Source: CAMYLR01 sp039588915
GTDB taxonomy: Bacteria > Gemmatimonadota > Gemmatimonadetes > JACCXV01 > JAHWKZ01
NCBI GenBank assembly: GCA_039588915.1
Contig: JBDGYV010000017.1
Coordinates: forward strand, 1 to 40,174
DNA: 40,174 nt
Direction of reading: 5' to 3'
Part shown: one piece after another, positions 1-7,783 of the stretch
How positions within the stretch are numbered: the first letter of the stretch is position 1
Layout of the letters: each line of letters starts with the position of its first letter
Notes under the pieces: model-generated
The model's database searches: none
What the model was told of the DNA's origin: nothing
Seen by the model: the letters and a program-made list of their open reading frames with translations, nothing else
Position numbers and translations under genes: made by a program

Positions 1-203
1 CCGATCGCGAACCATTCGAACGTGTCACCACGTCGCAGGCGAAACTCGCCGATGCCTAGCGCCACCATCATTGGCGCGTGGGCGGGAAGGATCCCGAACT
101 CGCCGTCGTAGGCGGTCGCTACGAGCGAATCCGCGGGGCCGTCGAAGACAACCCGCTCCGGGGTGATGATACGAACCGTTAACGTGGTTTCGCTGCTTGT
201 CAC
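1..203 (-). CDS. atpC: ATP synthase F1 subunit epsilon, partial (C-terminus beyond the window)
   Basis: This is the N-terminal part (about 67 residues) of the epsilon subunit, the central-stalk protein that couples rotation to catalysis and can inhibit ATP hydrolysis. The visible part reads as the typical N-terminal beta-sandwich: LTVRIITPERVVFDGPADS, then a stretch resembling the family's 'G-E-x-G-I-L-P-x-H-A-P' signature (GEFGILPAHAPMM, about residues 38-50). The start is a GTG at 203-201 that overlaps the atpD stop codon by 4 bases (GTGA), the coupling style seen elsewhere in this operon. It is the last gene of the operon in the usual order. The gene is cut by the window edge, so length and C-terminal helices cannot be judged. 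Confidence 0.9.
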   Translation of the reverse strand, partial: MTSSETTLTVRIITPERVVFDGPADSLVATAYDGEFGILPAHAPMMVALGIGEFRLRRGDTFEWFAI

Positions 204-1666
204 TCGCCGCCGAGCTCCTTCGCCTTCTGGGCCGCTTCGTCGATCGTTCCGACCATGTAGAACGCTTGCTCGGGCAAATGATCCCACTTGCCCTCGACGA
301 CTTCACGAAACGAACGGATCGTCTCCGCCAACGGGACGTATTTACCCGGCATCCCAGTGAACTGCTCCGCGACGTTGAACGGCTGCGACAGAAAGCGCTG
401 GATTCGCCGCGCACGCGATACGATCTCTTTGTCTTCCTCGGACAACTCGTCCATCCCGAGGATCGCGATGATGTCCTGCAGGTCCTTGTTGCGCTGAAGA
501 ATGCGCTGGACCTCCCGGGCGACCGCGTAGTGTTCCTCGCCGATGTAGTTGGCGTCCATGACGCGGCTCGTCGAGTCGAGCGGATCAACCGCTGGATAGA
601 TCCCGAGCTCCGCTATCTGGCGTGACAGCACGGTGGTCGCATCGAGGTGGCTAAAGGCGGCCGCTGGTGCTGGGTCCGTCAAGTCGTCGGCGGGCACGTA
701 GATCGCCTGCACCGAGGTGATGGAACCGCGCCGGGTCGACGTGATCCGCTCCTGGAGCTCGCCCATCTCGGTCGCCAGGGTCGGTTGGTAGCCCACCGCA
801 CTCGGCATTCGGCCGAGCAGCGCGGACACCTCGGAGCCGGCTTGCGTGAACCGAAAGATGTTGTCGATGAAGTACAGCACGTCGGTCCCAGTTTGATCGC
901 GGAACCACTCGCACATCGTCAGCCCTGAAAGCCCCACCCGCAGCCGGGCGCCGGGCGGCTCGTTCATCTGTCCATAACACAGAGCCGCGCGCTCGAGCAC
1001 GCCGGACTCCTTCATCTCGAGCCACAAATCGTTCCCCTCGCGAGTCCGCTCGCCGATCCCCGAGAAAACCGAGTAGCCGCCGTGCTCCGTGGCGATGTTG
1101 TGGATGAGCTCCATGATGATGACCGTCTTGCCCACGCCGGCGCCGCCGAACAACCCGGTCTTGCCACCCTTGACGTACGGAGCCAGCAGGTCGACGACCT
1201 TGATTCCGGTCTCGAAGAGCTCGGTCTTTGGCTCGAGCTCCGGGAACGCAGGGGGTTCCTGGTGAATCGGTCGCCGTTCCTCGGTCTCGACCGGGCCCAG
1301 CTGGTCGATCGGCTCGCCCAGTAAGTTGAAGATCCGGCCCAGCGTCTCCATGCCGACCGGAACCGAGATCGGTGCGCCGGTGTCAGTCACCTTCATCCCG
1401 CGGACGACGCCATCGGTTGACGACATCGCCACAGCGCGAACTTGATTCCGTCCCAGGTGTTGCTGGATCTCAGCCGTCAAATGGACCGGCGCTCCGGTCT
1501 CGCCGTCGGACGGCTCGTGGTCGATCCGCAGCGCGGTAAGGATCTCGGGCAGCTCTTTGGGATCGAACTGAACGTCGATGACCGGTCCGATCACCTGCGT
1601 CACAGTTCCCATTTTCCGTCCCGCCGCCGCTCCACTACCGTCTGTCGGTTGCTGCACATCGCTCAT
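200..1666 (-). CDS. atpD: ATP synthase F1 subunit beta
   Basis: Catalytic subunit of the F1 sector; it binds and interconverts ADP plus phosphate and ATP at the membrane-attached head. The 488-residue product has the P-loop GGAGVGKT, the following helix VIIMELIHNIA, the catalytic-glutamate segment GIGERTREGNDL, the DELSEED-region relative DELSEEDKEIV near the C-terminus, and the signature PAVDPLDSTSR. Length is normal for the family (about 470-490). The N-terminus has about 18 extra residues before the core that starts MGTVTQVIGPV, so translation could also begin at that internal ATG. It lies between atpG (36-base gap upstream) and atpC (4-base overlap downstream), the universal gamma-beta-epsilon order. 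No inactivating change seen. Confidence 0.98.
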   Translation of the reverse strand: MSDVQQPTDGSGAAAGRKMGTVTQVIGPVIDVQFDPKELPEILTALRIDHEPSDGETGAPVHLTAEIQQHLGRNQVRAVAMSSTDGVVRGMKVTDTGAPISVPVGMETLGRIFNLLGEPIDQLGPVETEERRPIHQEPPAFPELEPKTELFETGIKVVDLLAPYVKGGKTGLFGGAGVGKTVIIMELIHNIATEHGGYSVFSGIGERTREGNDLWLEMKESGVLERAALCYGQMNEPPGARLRVGLSGLTMCEWFRDQTGTDVLYFIDNIFRFTQAGSEVSALLGRMPSAVGYQPTLATEMGELQERITSTRRGSITSVQAIYVPADDLTDPAPAAAFSHLDATTVLSRQIAELGIYPAVDPLDSTSRVMDANYIGEEHYAVAREVQRILQRNKDLQDIIAILGMDELSEEDKEIVSRARRIQRFLSQPFNVAEQFTGMPGKYVPLAETIRSFREVVEGKWDHLPEQAFYMVGTIDEAAQKAKELGGE

Positions 1667-1702
1667 CTATCGTCTCCCACGCTATAGGTCCTTTATCGTG
1701 CT

Positions 1703-2614
1703 CTACTTTAGAGCTTCAGAACCGCCGACGAGCTCGGCGATCTCTTGTGTTATCTGCGCCTGCCTGGCCCGGTTGAACCAACGCGTCAGATCCTTGATCA
1801 TCTCGTCCGCGCTGTCGGTCGCGTTCTTCATCGCCGTTCGTCGCGCTCCATGCTCCGACGCTGCGCTCTCGATGAGCGCGCGATAGACCCCGTACTTCAG
1901 GAAGAGCGGCAACAAACGCGACAGGATCGCCTCCGGTGACGGCAGGAATTCGTACTCCGGTGACGGCAGGAATTCGTAAATCGGGTCGAAATGACGTTCG
2001 TGCTCACTCGTGTCGGATCGTTGATCGCGCGGTAGGGGAAGCAACGGAGCGGCTACCGGTCGTTGCTCGACCGGACTCCGAAAATGCGAGTACACGAGAT
2101 TGACTCCATCCAGCCGACCGTCGACAAACGCATCGATCAACGAGCCTGAGAGCTCTTCGGCTTCGGCGTACGACGGTCGGTCCGAAATGTCGGTTACTAC
2201 CCGATCGATCGTTTCGCCACCGTACTTGAGCATCGTGGCGCCACGCTTGCCGACCACGTGGAGCTCGGTCGTCAACCCCTCGGCCTCGAGCTGGCGCAAC
2301 GATTCCTGCGCCGTTCGAACGAGGTTGGCGTTGAACGCGCCGGCCAAGCCGCGGTTCGAAGTCACTACTAGAACGGCGGCGCGACCCGATAAACGATCGG
2401 TGCGCAGCAACGGAAATGCTTCCGCGGCATGCCCCGCGCCTTCCCTGACCTTGGTGATCACCTGACGCATAAAGACGTCGAACGGACGGGCGGCGACGAC
2501 TCGGTCCTGCGCACGCTTGAGCTTCGACGCGGCGACCATCTCCATCGTTTTGGTAATCTGCCGCGTCTTGTCGATCGACCGGATGCGGCGCTTGATCTCG
2601 CGGGCTTTGGCCAC
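1703..2614 (-). CDS. atpG: ATP synthase F1 subunit gamma
   Basis: Central-stalk rotor subunit of F1. The 303-residue protein begins with the family's N-terminal helix (REIKRRIRSIDKTRQITKTMEM) and ends with the matching C-terminal helix (ARQAQITQEIAELVGG), which together form the rotating coiled coil. The region ESAASEHGARRTAMKNATDSADEMI is also typical. An oddity is an exact eight-residue duplication, YEFLPSPE twice (residues 213-228), caused by a perfect 24-bp tandem repeat. It sits just before the C-terminal helix region, where family members normally have one copy of a similar motif. The frame stays open, so the product may be functional. It is 12 bases downstream of atpA. Confidence 0.97.
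   Translation of the reverse strand: MAKAREIKRRIRSIDKTRQITKTMEMVAASKLKRAQDRVVAARPFDVFMRQVITKVREGAGHAAEAFPLLRTDRLSGRAAVLVVTSNRGLAGAFNANLVRTAQESLRQLEAEGLTTELHVVGKRGATMLKYGGETIDRVVTDISDRPSYAEAEELSGSLIDAFVDGRLDGVNLVYSHFRSPVEQRPVAAPLLPLPRDQRSDTSEHERHFDPIYEFLPSPEYEFLPSPEAILSRLLPLFLKYGVYRALIESAASEHGARRTAMKNATDSADEMIKDLTRWFNRARQAQITQEIAELVGGSEALK
1931..1978. repeat. Perfect 24-bp tandem duplication inside atpG
   Basis: The unit at 1931-1954 is repeated without any change at 1955-1978. On the coding (minus) strand each unit reads as eight codons for YEFLPSPE. The length is a multiple of three, so the reading frame is kept. Two identical copies with no synonymous divergence suggest a very recent replication-slippage duplication or an assembly artefact. 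Confidence 0.97.
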
Positions 2615-2626
2615 TTCGGGTTCTCC

Positions 2627-4201
2627 CTACTTCTCGTTCCCGGCGGTCATGAAGCCACGCTTGAAGCCGGCGATCGATTCCAGCAACGCCTTCTCGACTT
2701 GGTCGGTCAGCTCTCCCTCGTCGACGATCAACTCCAGCACCGCGGGGTGCGAGCTGCGTAGGTAGTCGAGGTAATCACTCTCGAACTGTCGCACACCATC
2801 GATCGGCACGTCGTCGAGGTGACCCTGGGTGACGGCGTAGATCACCGCTACCTGCTCTGCGACCGGCATCGGTTCGTACTGTGGCTGCTTCAGCACCTCT
2901 ACCGTGCGCCGGCCTCGCTCGAGCTGCGCCAGAGTTGCTCGGTCGAGCTCGGAACCGAGTTGGGCAAACGCCTCCAGGTCCCGGTACTGGGCCAAGTCGA
3001 GGCGCAGCGTGCCGGCGATCTTCTTCATCGCCTTGATCTGCGCGTTGCCGCCGACGCGGCTGACCGAGATCCCGACGTTGACCGCCGGCCGGACGCCGGC
3101 ATAAAACAGATCTGGCTCCAGGTAGATCTGACCGTCGGTGATCGAGATGACGTTGGTCGGGATGTACGCCGACACGTCGCCCGCCTGCGTCTCGATGATC
3201 GGCAGCGCCGTAAGCGAACCGCCACCGTTCTCGTCGGACATCTTGGCCGCTCGCTCCAGCAATCGGGAGTGGAGGTAAAACACGTCACCAGGATACGCCT
3301 CGCGTCCCGGAGGGCGGCGGAGCAACAGCGAAAGCTGCCGGTATGCCTGGGCTTGTTTCGAAAGATCGTCGTAGATGCAAAGTGTCGCCCGGCCGGGGTT
3401 AGCGGCCGATGCCGGCTGATCGTCAGCGCCGGTGTACATGAAGTGCTCGGCCATCGCAGCGCCGCTGTAGGGCGCCAGGTACTGAAGCGGGGCCGGTGTG
3501 GCGGCCGGAGCGGTGACAATGATCGTGTAGTCCATCGCGCCCTCAGCCTCGAGTCGCTGGACTACGCCGGCGACCGTAGACGCTTTCTGCCCGATCGCGA
3601 CATAGATGCAGATCACATCGCCGCCCTTTTGATTGATGATGGCATCGATCGCGATAGCCGACTTCCCGGTACCGCGGTCGCCGATGATCAGTTCGCGCTG
3701 ACCACGACCAATGGGAATCATTGAATCGACCGCTTTGACGCCGGTCTGGAGCGGCTCTTTCACCGGTTGACGCTCGACGATGCCAGGGGCGATCCACTCG
3801 ACCGGTCTCGAGAACTCAGTCGTGATCGGACCCTTGCCATCGATCGGCTGGCCGAGCGAGTTGACCACGCGGCTCAACAAAGCATCGCCGGTTGGAACTG
3901 ACAGAACGCGGCCGGTCCTCCGCACCTGGTCGCCTTCTTTGATCTCGACGTCGTCGCCCATGATGACGGCACCGACAACGTCCTCCTCGAGATTCAGCGC
4001 CAGTCCATAGAGGTCGTTGCCGAAATCGAGCATCTCGCTGGCCATCGCGTTCGACAGGCCATAGATGCGGGCGATGCCGTCGCCGACCTCCAGTACCGTG
4101 CCGACTTCTTCGACATCGAGTGCGGCCTCGAACTGGTCGAGCTCGCGTTCGAGGACCGAGATAATCTCGTCGGCCCGGATCTTTGAATCGGTGGTCTTCA
4201 T
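2627..4201 (-). CDS. atpA: ATP synthase F1 subunit alpha
   Basis: Non-catalytic nucleotide-binding subunit of the F1 head. The 524-residue protein has the P-loop GDRGTGKSAIAIDAI, the segment SLLLRRPPGREAYPGDVFYLHSRLLERAAK, and GVRPAVNVGISVSRVGG, all diagnostic for alpha. The stretch between the EHFMY and IYDDLSKQA motifs (TGADDQPASAANPGRATLC) is longer by roughly ten residues than in proteobacterial alpha subunits. Comparable inserts occur in some other phyla, including, as far as I recall, Gemmatimonadota and Actinobacteria. The start ATG at 4201 lies 29 bases after atpH. The gene is intact. Confidence 0.98.
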   Translation of the reverse strand: MKTTDSKIRADEIISVLERELDQFEAALDVEEVGTVLEVGDGIARIYGLSNAMASEMLDFGNDLYGLALNLEEDVVGAVIMGDDVEIKEGDQVRRTGRVLSVPTGDALLSRVVNSLGQPIDGKGPITTEFSRPVEWIAPGIVERQPVKEPLQTGVKAVDSMIPIGRGQRELIIGDRGTGKSAIAIDAIINQKGGDVICIYVAIGQKASTVAGVVQRLEAEGAMDYTIIVTAPAATPAPLQYLAPYSGAAMAEHFMYTGADDQPASAANPGRATLCIYDDLSKQAQAYRQLSLLLRRPPGREAYPGDVFYLHSRLLERAAKMSDENGGGSLTALPIIETQAGDVSAYIPTNVISITDGQIYLEPDLFYAGVRPAVNVGISVSRVGGNAQIKAMKKIAGTLRLDLAQYRDLEAFAQLGSELDRATLAQLERGRRTVEVLKQPQYEPMPVAEQVAVIYAVTQGHLDDVPIDGVRQFESDYLDYLRSSHPAVLELIVDEGELTDQVEKALLESIAGFKRGFMTAGNEK

Positions 4202-4230
4202 GCGTTGCTCCCTGTGCGTGTTGCGATCGT

Positions 4231-4776
4231 TTATGCGTGCGGTGATCGGAGCCGTCGACCGAGATTCCCCAGCCGTGTCTTGAGGCTGGCGTCCATCACG
4301 AGATCCCCGGTCTGGACGACGATGCCCCCCAAGAGGCCCGGTTGCACCTTCTCTTCGATGACGATCGTCTTGCCGGTGGCCTGCTCGAGCGCTTGCCCGA
4401 GCGATGCGACCGTGGCTCGGTCGATTGGCGTGGCCGATGTGATCGTGGCCGTCTGTTGGTTAGCCCGCTCGTCGAGAATCGTCCGCCACGTCGTTGCGAT
4501 GTCGGGCAAGAGTGGTTCTCGGTGACGGTCGATGACGAGTCTCAAGAATTGGATCACCAATGGGTGGACTTGGTTCCCCGTGGTCTCCTCGATCACAGTC
4601 TGCTTTTGGCGTGTCGTGATCTGCGGGGCTTCGAGAAAGCGCCGGAATCGTTCGTCCTCTTCTAAGCACTGTGTGAACACTGCCAGTCCGGCCGTCACTG
4701 ACTCGACGACTCCCTCCTGCTCCGCGCGACGCAGCAGCGTCTCCACATAGACGCGGGCGATGGTGTTAGCTCGCAC
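4231..4776 (-). CDS. atpH: ATP synthase F1 subunit delta
   Basis: Peripheral-stalk subunit that links the b subunits to the top of F1 (OSCP homologue). The 181-residue length is normal. It has the N-terminal helical domain (IARVYVETLLRRAEQEG...) and the C-terminal family signature around PGLLGGIVVQTGDLVMDASLKTRL (split here as PGLLGGIVVQTGD then LVMDASLKTRLGNL). The start is GTG at 4776-4774, six bases after the atpF stop. No strong Shine-Dalgarno sequence is visible, so translation may be coupled to atpF. Confidence 0.95.
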   Translation of the reverse strand: MRANTIARVYVETLLRRAEQEGVVESVTAGLAVFTQCLEEDERFRRFLEAPQITTRQKQTVIEETTGNQVHPLVIQFLRLVIDRHREPLLPDIATTWRTILDERANQQTATITSATPIDRATVASLGQALEQATGKTIVIEEKVQPGLLGGIVVQTGDLVMDASLKTRLGNLGRRLRSPHA

Positions 4777-4782
4777 CGGCGG

Positions 4783-5280
4783 TTACCCGCTCGCCCCCGC
4801 GATCTCGTCGACCGCCTGCTCGGCTAGACGGCGATGATCCTCCTCGGTCAGCGACCGCTGGATGACTTTCTCGGCCACCCTGATCGCCAGACCCGCCGCT
4901 TCGTTGCGAATCGTTTCGAGCGCTTGGTCGGTCTCCAGCTCGAGCTGGCGACGGGCGCGGGCCACGACCTGCTCGGCCTCGGTGCGCGCCTTGTCCATGA
5001 CGTCGCCCTTCAACCGGTCGCCCGCCTGTCGCGCTTCGTCGAGAATTCGGTTCCCCTCCGTGCGGGCTTCGGCCAGCCTGGCTTCGTGCTGCTCGAGGAT
5101 TGTCTTGGCCTCTGACTGGAGTCGCTCGGCGTCGTCGATCGTCTTGCGGATCGCCTCCTCGCGCGCGTCGAGCGCACCGAGGATCGGGTTCCAGGCGAAC
5201 TTCCAAAGGATCCCGAGGACCAACGCGAAGGTGACGGCGGTCCAGAAGATCAGGCCCGGTTCTGGCTGTAACAGATCCAT
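4783..5280 (-). CDS. atpF: ATP synthase F0 subunit b
   Basis: Membrane-anchored peripheral stalk subunit. The 165-residue protein has one N-terminal membrane helix (about residues 10-28, LIFWTAVTFALVLGILWKF) followed by a long, highly charged amphipathic helix running to the C-terminus, as expected for the b dimer. The segment ILGALDAREEAIRKTIDDAE is typical of bacterial b subunits. A good ribosome-binding site (GGAGGG) stands 5 bases upstream of the ATG. Length is normal. It lies 19 bases downstream of the atpE stop. Confidence 0.96.
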   Translation of the reverse strand: MDLLQPEPGLIFWTAVTFALVLGILWKFAWNPILGALDAREEAIRKTIDDAERLQSEAKTILEQHEARLAEARTEGNRILDEARQAGDRLKGDVMDKARTEAEQVVARARRQLELETDQALETIRNEAAGLAIRVAEKVIQRSLTEEDHRRLAEQAVDEIAGASG

Positions 5281-5299
5281 GCGAACCCTCCGGTGTCGC

Positions 5300-5479
5300 T
5301 TAGGCCGCCCTGAGCGCCATCAAGATGCAGATCACGAGCGCGAACAGCGCCACGCCTTCGATGAGCGCGGCGGCTATGATCATCGTCGTGCGGATTTCGC
5401 CAGCCGCCTCCGGCTGGCGCGCGATCCCTTCCATGGCCGGTCCGGCCAGTTTGCCGATTCCGAGGCCGGCGCCTCTCCT
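5300..5479 (-). pseudogene. atpE: ATP synthase F0 subunit c, 5'-truncated: start codon and most of helix 1 missing
   Basis: The frame 5479-5303 reads RRGAGLGIGKLAGPAMEG, then IARQPEAAGEIRTT, then MIIAAALIEGVALFALV and ends ILMALRAA with TAA at 5302-5300. This is unmistakably the c-ring subunit: polar loop RQPEA, and helix 2 with the ion-binding glutamate (codon at 5359-5357, in ALIEGVAL). By alignment from memory to E. coli AtpE, about the first 22 residues are absent. An in-frame TAA at 5482-5480 lies directly upstream and no start codon gives a complete protein. A Shine-Dalgarno-like AAAGGAG (+ strand 5475-5481) sits exactly where it would serve the lost start. This looks like a deletion of roughly 70-90 bp between ribosome-binding site and codon ~23, either real or an assembly error. 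Subunit c is essential for the complex. Confidence 0.85.
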
Positions 5480-5483
5480 TTAC

Positions 5484-6323
5484 CTAGTGGGGGTGTCGGG
5501 TCAATTGAATGAACACCGCGGTCAACGTCGCGAAGATGTAGGCTTGGATGAACGCGATCAGAATCTCCAGCATATAGATGAAGATCGAAAACGCCACAGC
5601 GACCGGCGCTACGAGGTAGCTGTGAATAATAAAGATTAGCCCCAGCAAGCTGAGAATCACTACGTGCCCGGCCGTCATGTTGGCGAACAGACGGACCATG
5701 AGCGCGAACGGCTTGGCCACGTGCCCGATGAGCTCGATCGGGATCATGACTGGAGCGAGCACGAGCGGTATGCCCTGCGGCATGAGCGACCGGGCGTACT
5801 TCACCGGTCCGTTGGCGACAACGCCGCTGGCTTCGATCGCGATAAACGAGAACAGCGCCAGAACCCCAGTCACCGCCAGGTTGCCGGTGGCGGTGGCACC
5901 AAAAGGCACCAGCCCCAACAGATTCATGAACAAGATGAAGAAGAACAGCGTGGCGATAAACGGCACATAGGGCCGCCCGTCCTCGCGACCGATGTTCGCG
6001 TATACGATCTCGTCGCGAACGTAGACAACCAGCGCCTCGAATAAGTTGTACATGCCTGTATGGACACCGCCGCGACGACGCGCCATTGGTAAGAAGATGA
6101 GGAGCATGAGTGCGGCTGCGAGCCACATGTAGACGGTGTACCTAGTGATTGAAACATCGAGGCCAAAGAGCTCCCACTGCGGGAGCTGGAACGTGCCAAA
6201 CGGCTCGAGCTCCAGCACATGCGAGTCGGCCAGGTGATGGACGACGTCGACCCCCTGCTCGCCGTGGGCGGCTTCGTCCACGCGCTCTGCGCCGTGTTGA
6301 ATCGTTGTCGTGAATGCGGTCAT
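5484..6323 (-). CDS. atpB: ATP synthase F0 subunit a
   Basis: Membrane stator subunit that forms the proton half-channels against the c-ring. The 279-residue product has several hydrophobic helices (for example TVYMWLAAALMLLIFLPMA near 80-98) and the key helix RLFANMTAGHVVILSLLGL with the essential arginine. Conserved C-terminal text follows (EILIAFIQAYIFATLTAVFIQL). The N-terminal 50 residues are hydrophilic and histidine-rich, longer than in E. coli. The ATG at 6323 overlaps the upstream atpI stop by 4 bases (ATGA). The protein ends HPH and is followed at once by the damaged atpE. Confidence 0.97.
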   Translation of the reverse strand: MTAFTTTIQHGAERVDEAAHGEQGVDVVHHLADSHVLELEPFGTFQLPQWELFGLDVSITRYTVYMWLAAALMLLIFLPMARRRGGVHTGMYNLFEALVVYVRDEIVYANIGREDGRPYVPFIATLFFFILFMNLLGLVPFGATATGNLAVTGVLALFSFIAIEASGVVANGPVKYARSLMPQGIPLVLAPVMIPIELIGHVAKPFALMVRLFANMTAGHVVILSLLGLIFIIHSYLVAPVAVAFSIFIYMLEILIAFIQAYIFATLTAVFIQLTRHPH

Positions 6324-6691
6324 CCCAGATTCCCGGTTCGATTCAAGTAGATGATCTCAACCGCGCCAAAAACGAAATGAGCGGCGACGATGGTAAGGAG
6401 CGCGATCGTCACGCTGAAGTCCGTCGCGAACGCCAGGAGCAACGCGAATGCTAGCAGCCCGACAACGCGAGCGGCGAACCCGCCGAGCACGGCGATCACG
6501 AACTTGCTGTGGTCGCGGGTAGCGCTCCACCGAATCCAGTGGAACCCGGCGACCAAGCTAACGAAAGAGAAGCCGAGCCCAGCCAGCAGCCCGGCCTGGC
6601 CACCGTTGAAACGATCGATCCATTGCCAAGCCCCCATGGCGACCAACACCAAGAGCACGGCGAGGCCGCCGACAAAGCGCCAGTCGATCAC
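6320..6691 (-). CDS. atpI: ATP synthase protein I-like membrane protein
   Basis: A 123-residue protein with four predicted membrane helices (about residues 6-22, 33-51, 64-90 and 94-114). Size, topology and position between atpZ and atpB match ATP synthase protein I, an assembly factor for the c-ring that is poorly conserved in sequence; the assignment rests mainly on context. The start is a GTG at 6691-6689 overlapping the atpZ stop (GTGA). The frame stays open further upstream, but that extension only reads through atpZ in another frame and gives an arginine-rich, non-native-looking sequence. The stop overlaps the atpB start. Confidence 0.75.
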   Translation of the reverse strand: MIDWRFVGGLAVLLVLVAMGAWQWIDRFNGGQAGLLAGLGFSFVSLVAGFHWIRWSATRDHSKFVIAVLGGFAARVVGLLAFALLLAFATDFSVTIALLTIVAAHFVFGAVEIIYLNRTGNLG

Positions 6692-6942
6692 CCGTTGGCC
6701 TCTTCGTCGTCCGCCGACTTGGTTGCGGTCACGCCACGGTAGAGCCGCAAAAACCCGCCGGCAGCGCCGACGAAGGCCCCGACCAACGTCAACAACGGTA
6801 GCGTTCCGAGCCGCCCATCCAGCCAGTATCCGATCCACAAGAACAGCAGGACCGACAGCGCCCAGGTGAGTCCGTAGCCCGAGTAACGCCCGATCTCTCG
6901 GACCGCGCGTTGGCGCTCGGACGAGGGTTCTCGAACCGTCAT
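6688..6942 (-). CDS. atpZ: AtpZ/AtpI family small membrane protein, first gene of the ATP synthase operon
   Basis: An 84-residue protein with two membrane helices joined by a short loop: about 26-41 (LTWALSVLLFLWIGYW), then LDGRLGT, then about 48-66 (LPLLTLVGAFVGAAGGF). The pattern G-Y-W-L-D-x-x-x-G-T between helices and a G-rich second helix is the signature of the AtpZ-type putative F0F1-ATPase subunit family. In bacilli AtpZ precedes atpI, and the order atpZ-atpI-atpB-E-F-H-A-G-D-C seen here is the same. I chose ATG 6942, which has an AGAGG ribosome-binding site 4 bases upstream. A more upstream ATG at 7008 would lie above the candidate promoter. Confidence 0.78.
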   Translation of the reverse strand: MTVREPSSERQRAVREIGRYSGYGLTWALSVLLFLWIGYWLDGRLGTLPLLTLVGAFVGAAGGFLRLYRGVTATKSADDEEANG

Positions 6943-6979
6943 GGGGCCTCTGTCGGGAGGGGCGACGTGCTTGTGAAAA

Positions 6980-7008
6980 AAGTAACAAAGGCGCCCGGGC
7001 AGCGTCAA
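6980..7008 (-). promoter_or_regulatory. Candidate sigma-70-type promoter of the atp operon
   Basis: On the minus strand a TTGACG box (7008-7003) is followed after 17 bases by TTACTT (6985-6980). The -35 is one mismatch from consensus; the -10 is weak. Transcription would start near 6973, about 30 bases before the atpZ ATG at 6942. No other good candidate is seen in the 188-bp divergent gap 6943-7130. Confidence 0.45.
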
Positions 7009-7130
7009 CGATTAAGACGCCGATTTAGCGACTCGCGAAGGCAGCGGTTAATATCTGCGGCCCCCGGAGCGTCTGAACCCCGAGCAGGCCAGCTACATCA
7101 GCCCGATGCCTTCCCACGGAGGACGCGACG

Positions 7131-7775
7131 ATGAGGATTCGATCGAAGCTCGCCGCGCTGGTCCTGGCGCTTCCCCTGGCGCTGGGCTGCAGTGGCGAAA
7201 GTGACCTCACCACTGGACCGGCCGGTGATCTGGCCGACCTCGAGCAGCTGCAGATATCGGCCAGCGAGATCGCGGCGAGCGAGTTCCTGGATGACCTGTC
7301 CGAGGAGGACAAGGCCGCCATCCGCACGGCGCTTCAAGCGGCTCACGAGCAGATCCGAGCCATCATCGCTCAGGTCCGCGCCGGTGAGCTGTCGCGCGAA
7401 GAGGCGCGGGTCCAAATCCAGGCGGTTAACGAGGAGTTGATTGACAAACTGGCCGAGTTTCTGACCGACGAGCAAATCGATCGGTTGCTCGACCACTTGC
7501 GAGATCGGCGAGATGATCGACCGGATCTCGACCTCACGGAGGAGCAGCTGCGGCAGATCCAGGCACTGCGCGAGGAGTTCCATCAGTTTGTGCGCGAGAT
7601 CCGTTCGCGGGTCGAGAACGGCGATTTGGCGCCCCGGGAGGCACGTCGGTTGATGCGCGAGAAGGCACAGCAGACGCGACGTGCGATCTGCGGCGTTCTA
7701 ACACCCGAACAACAGGCCCAAGTGCGCTTCTGTCATGCTTCGACGGATGTCGCGCCGAGCGACAGGTCGACCTAG
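7131..7775 (+). CDS. Spy/CpxP-like (LTxxQ-type) periplasmic lipoprotein
   Basis: A 214-residue exported protein. The N-terminus (MRIRSKLAALVLALPLALGC) is a lipoprotein signal with the acylated cysteine at residue 20. The mature part is almost all charged helix with repeated motifs of the type LSEEDKAAIR, LTDEQIDRLL, LTEEQLRQIQ and LTPEQQAQVR. These resemble the LTxxQ motifs of the Spy/CpxP family of periplasmic chaperones and stress sensors. Family identity is by motif only. The start has an excellent ribosome-binding site (GGAGG, 8 bases upstream). It is transcribed divergently from the atp operon. The last ~20 residues are unstructured. It could instead be an unrelated helical lipoprotein. 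Confidence 0.7.
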   Translation: MRIRSKLAALVLALPLALGCSGESDLTTGPAGDLADLEQLQISASEIAASEFLDDLSEEDKAAIRTALQAAHEQIRAIIAQVRAGELSREEARVQIQAVNEELIDKLAEFLTDEQIDRLLDHLRDRRDDRPDLDLTEEQLRQIQALREEFHQFVREIRSRVENGDLAPREARRLMREKAQQTRRAICGVLTPEQQAQVRFCHASTDVAPSDRST

Positions 7776-7783
7776 GCAGACTA

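Noticed and set aside
3025..3519. Long open frames antisense or out of frame to atp genes (for example also 5380-6126 and 651-1025)
   Set aside because: They are arginine- and serine-rich shadow frames of GC-rich genes, with no family motifs, and they overlap strongly supported genes.
5380..5486. Idea that atpE is intact but frameshifted, with helix 1 hidden in the end of atpB
   Set aside because: The atpB C-terminus is the normal family sequence up to its stop, and no other frame there encodes a glycine-rich subunit c helix.
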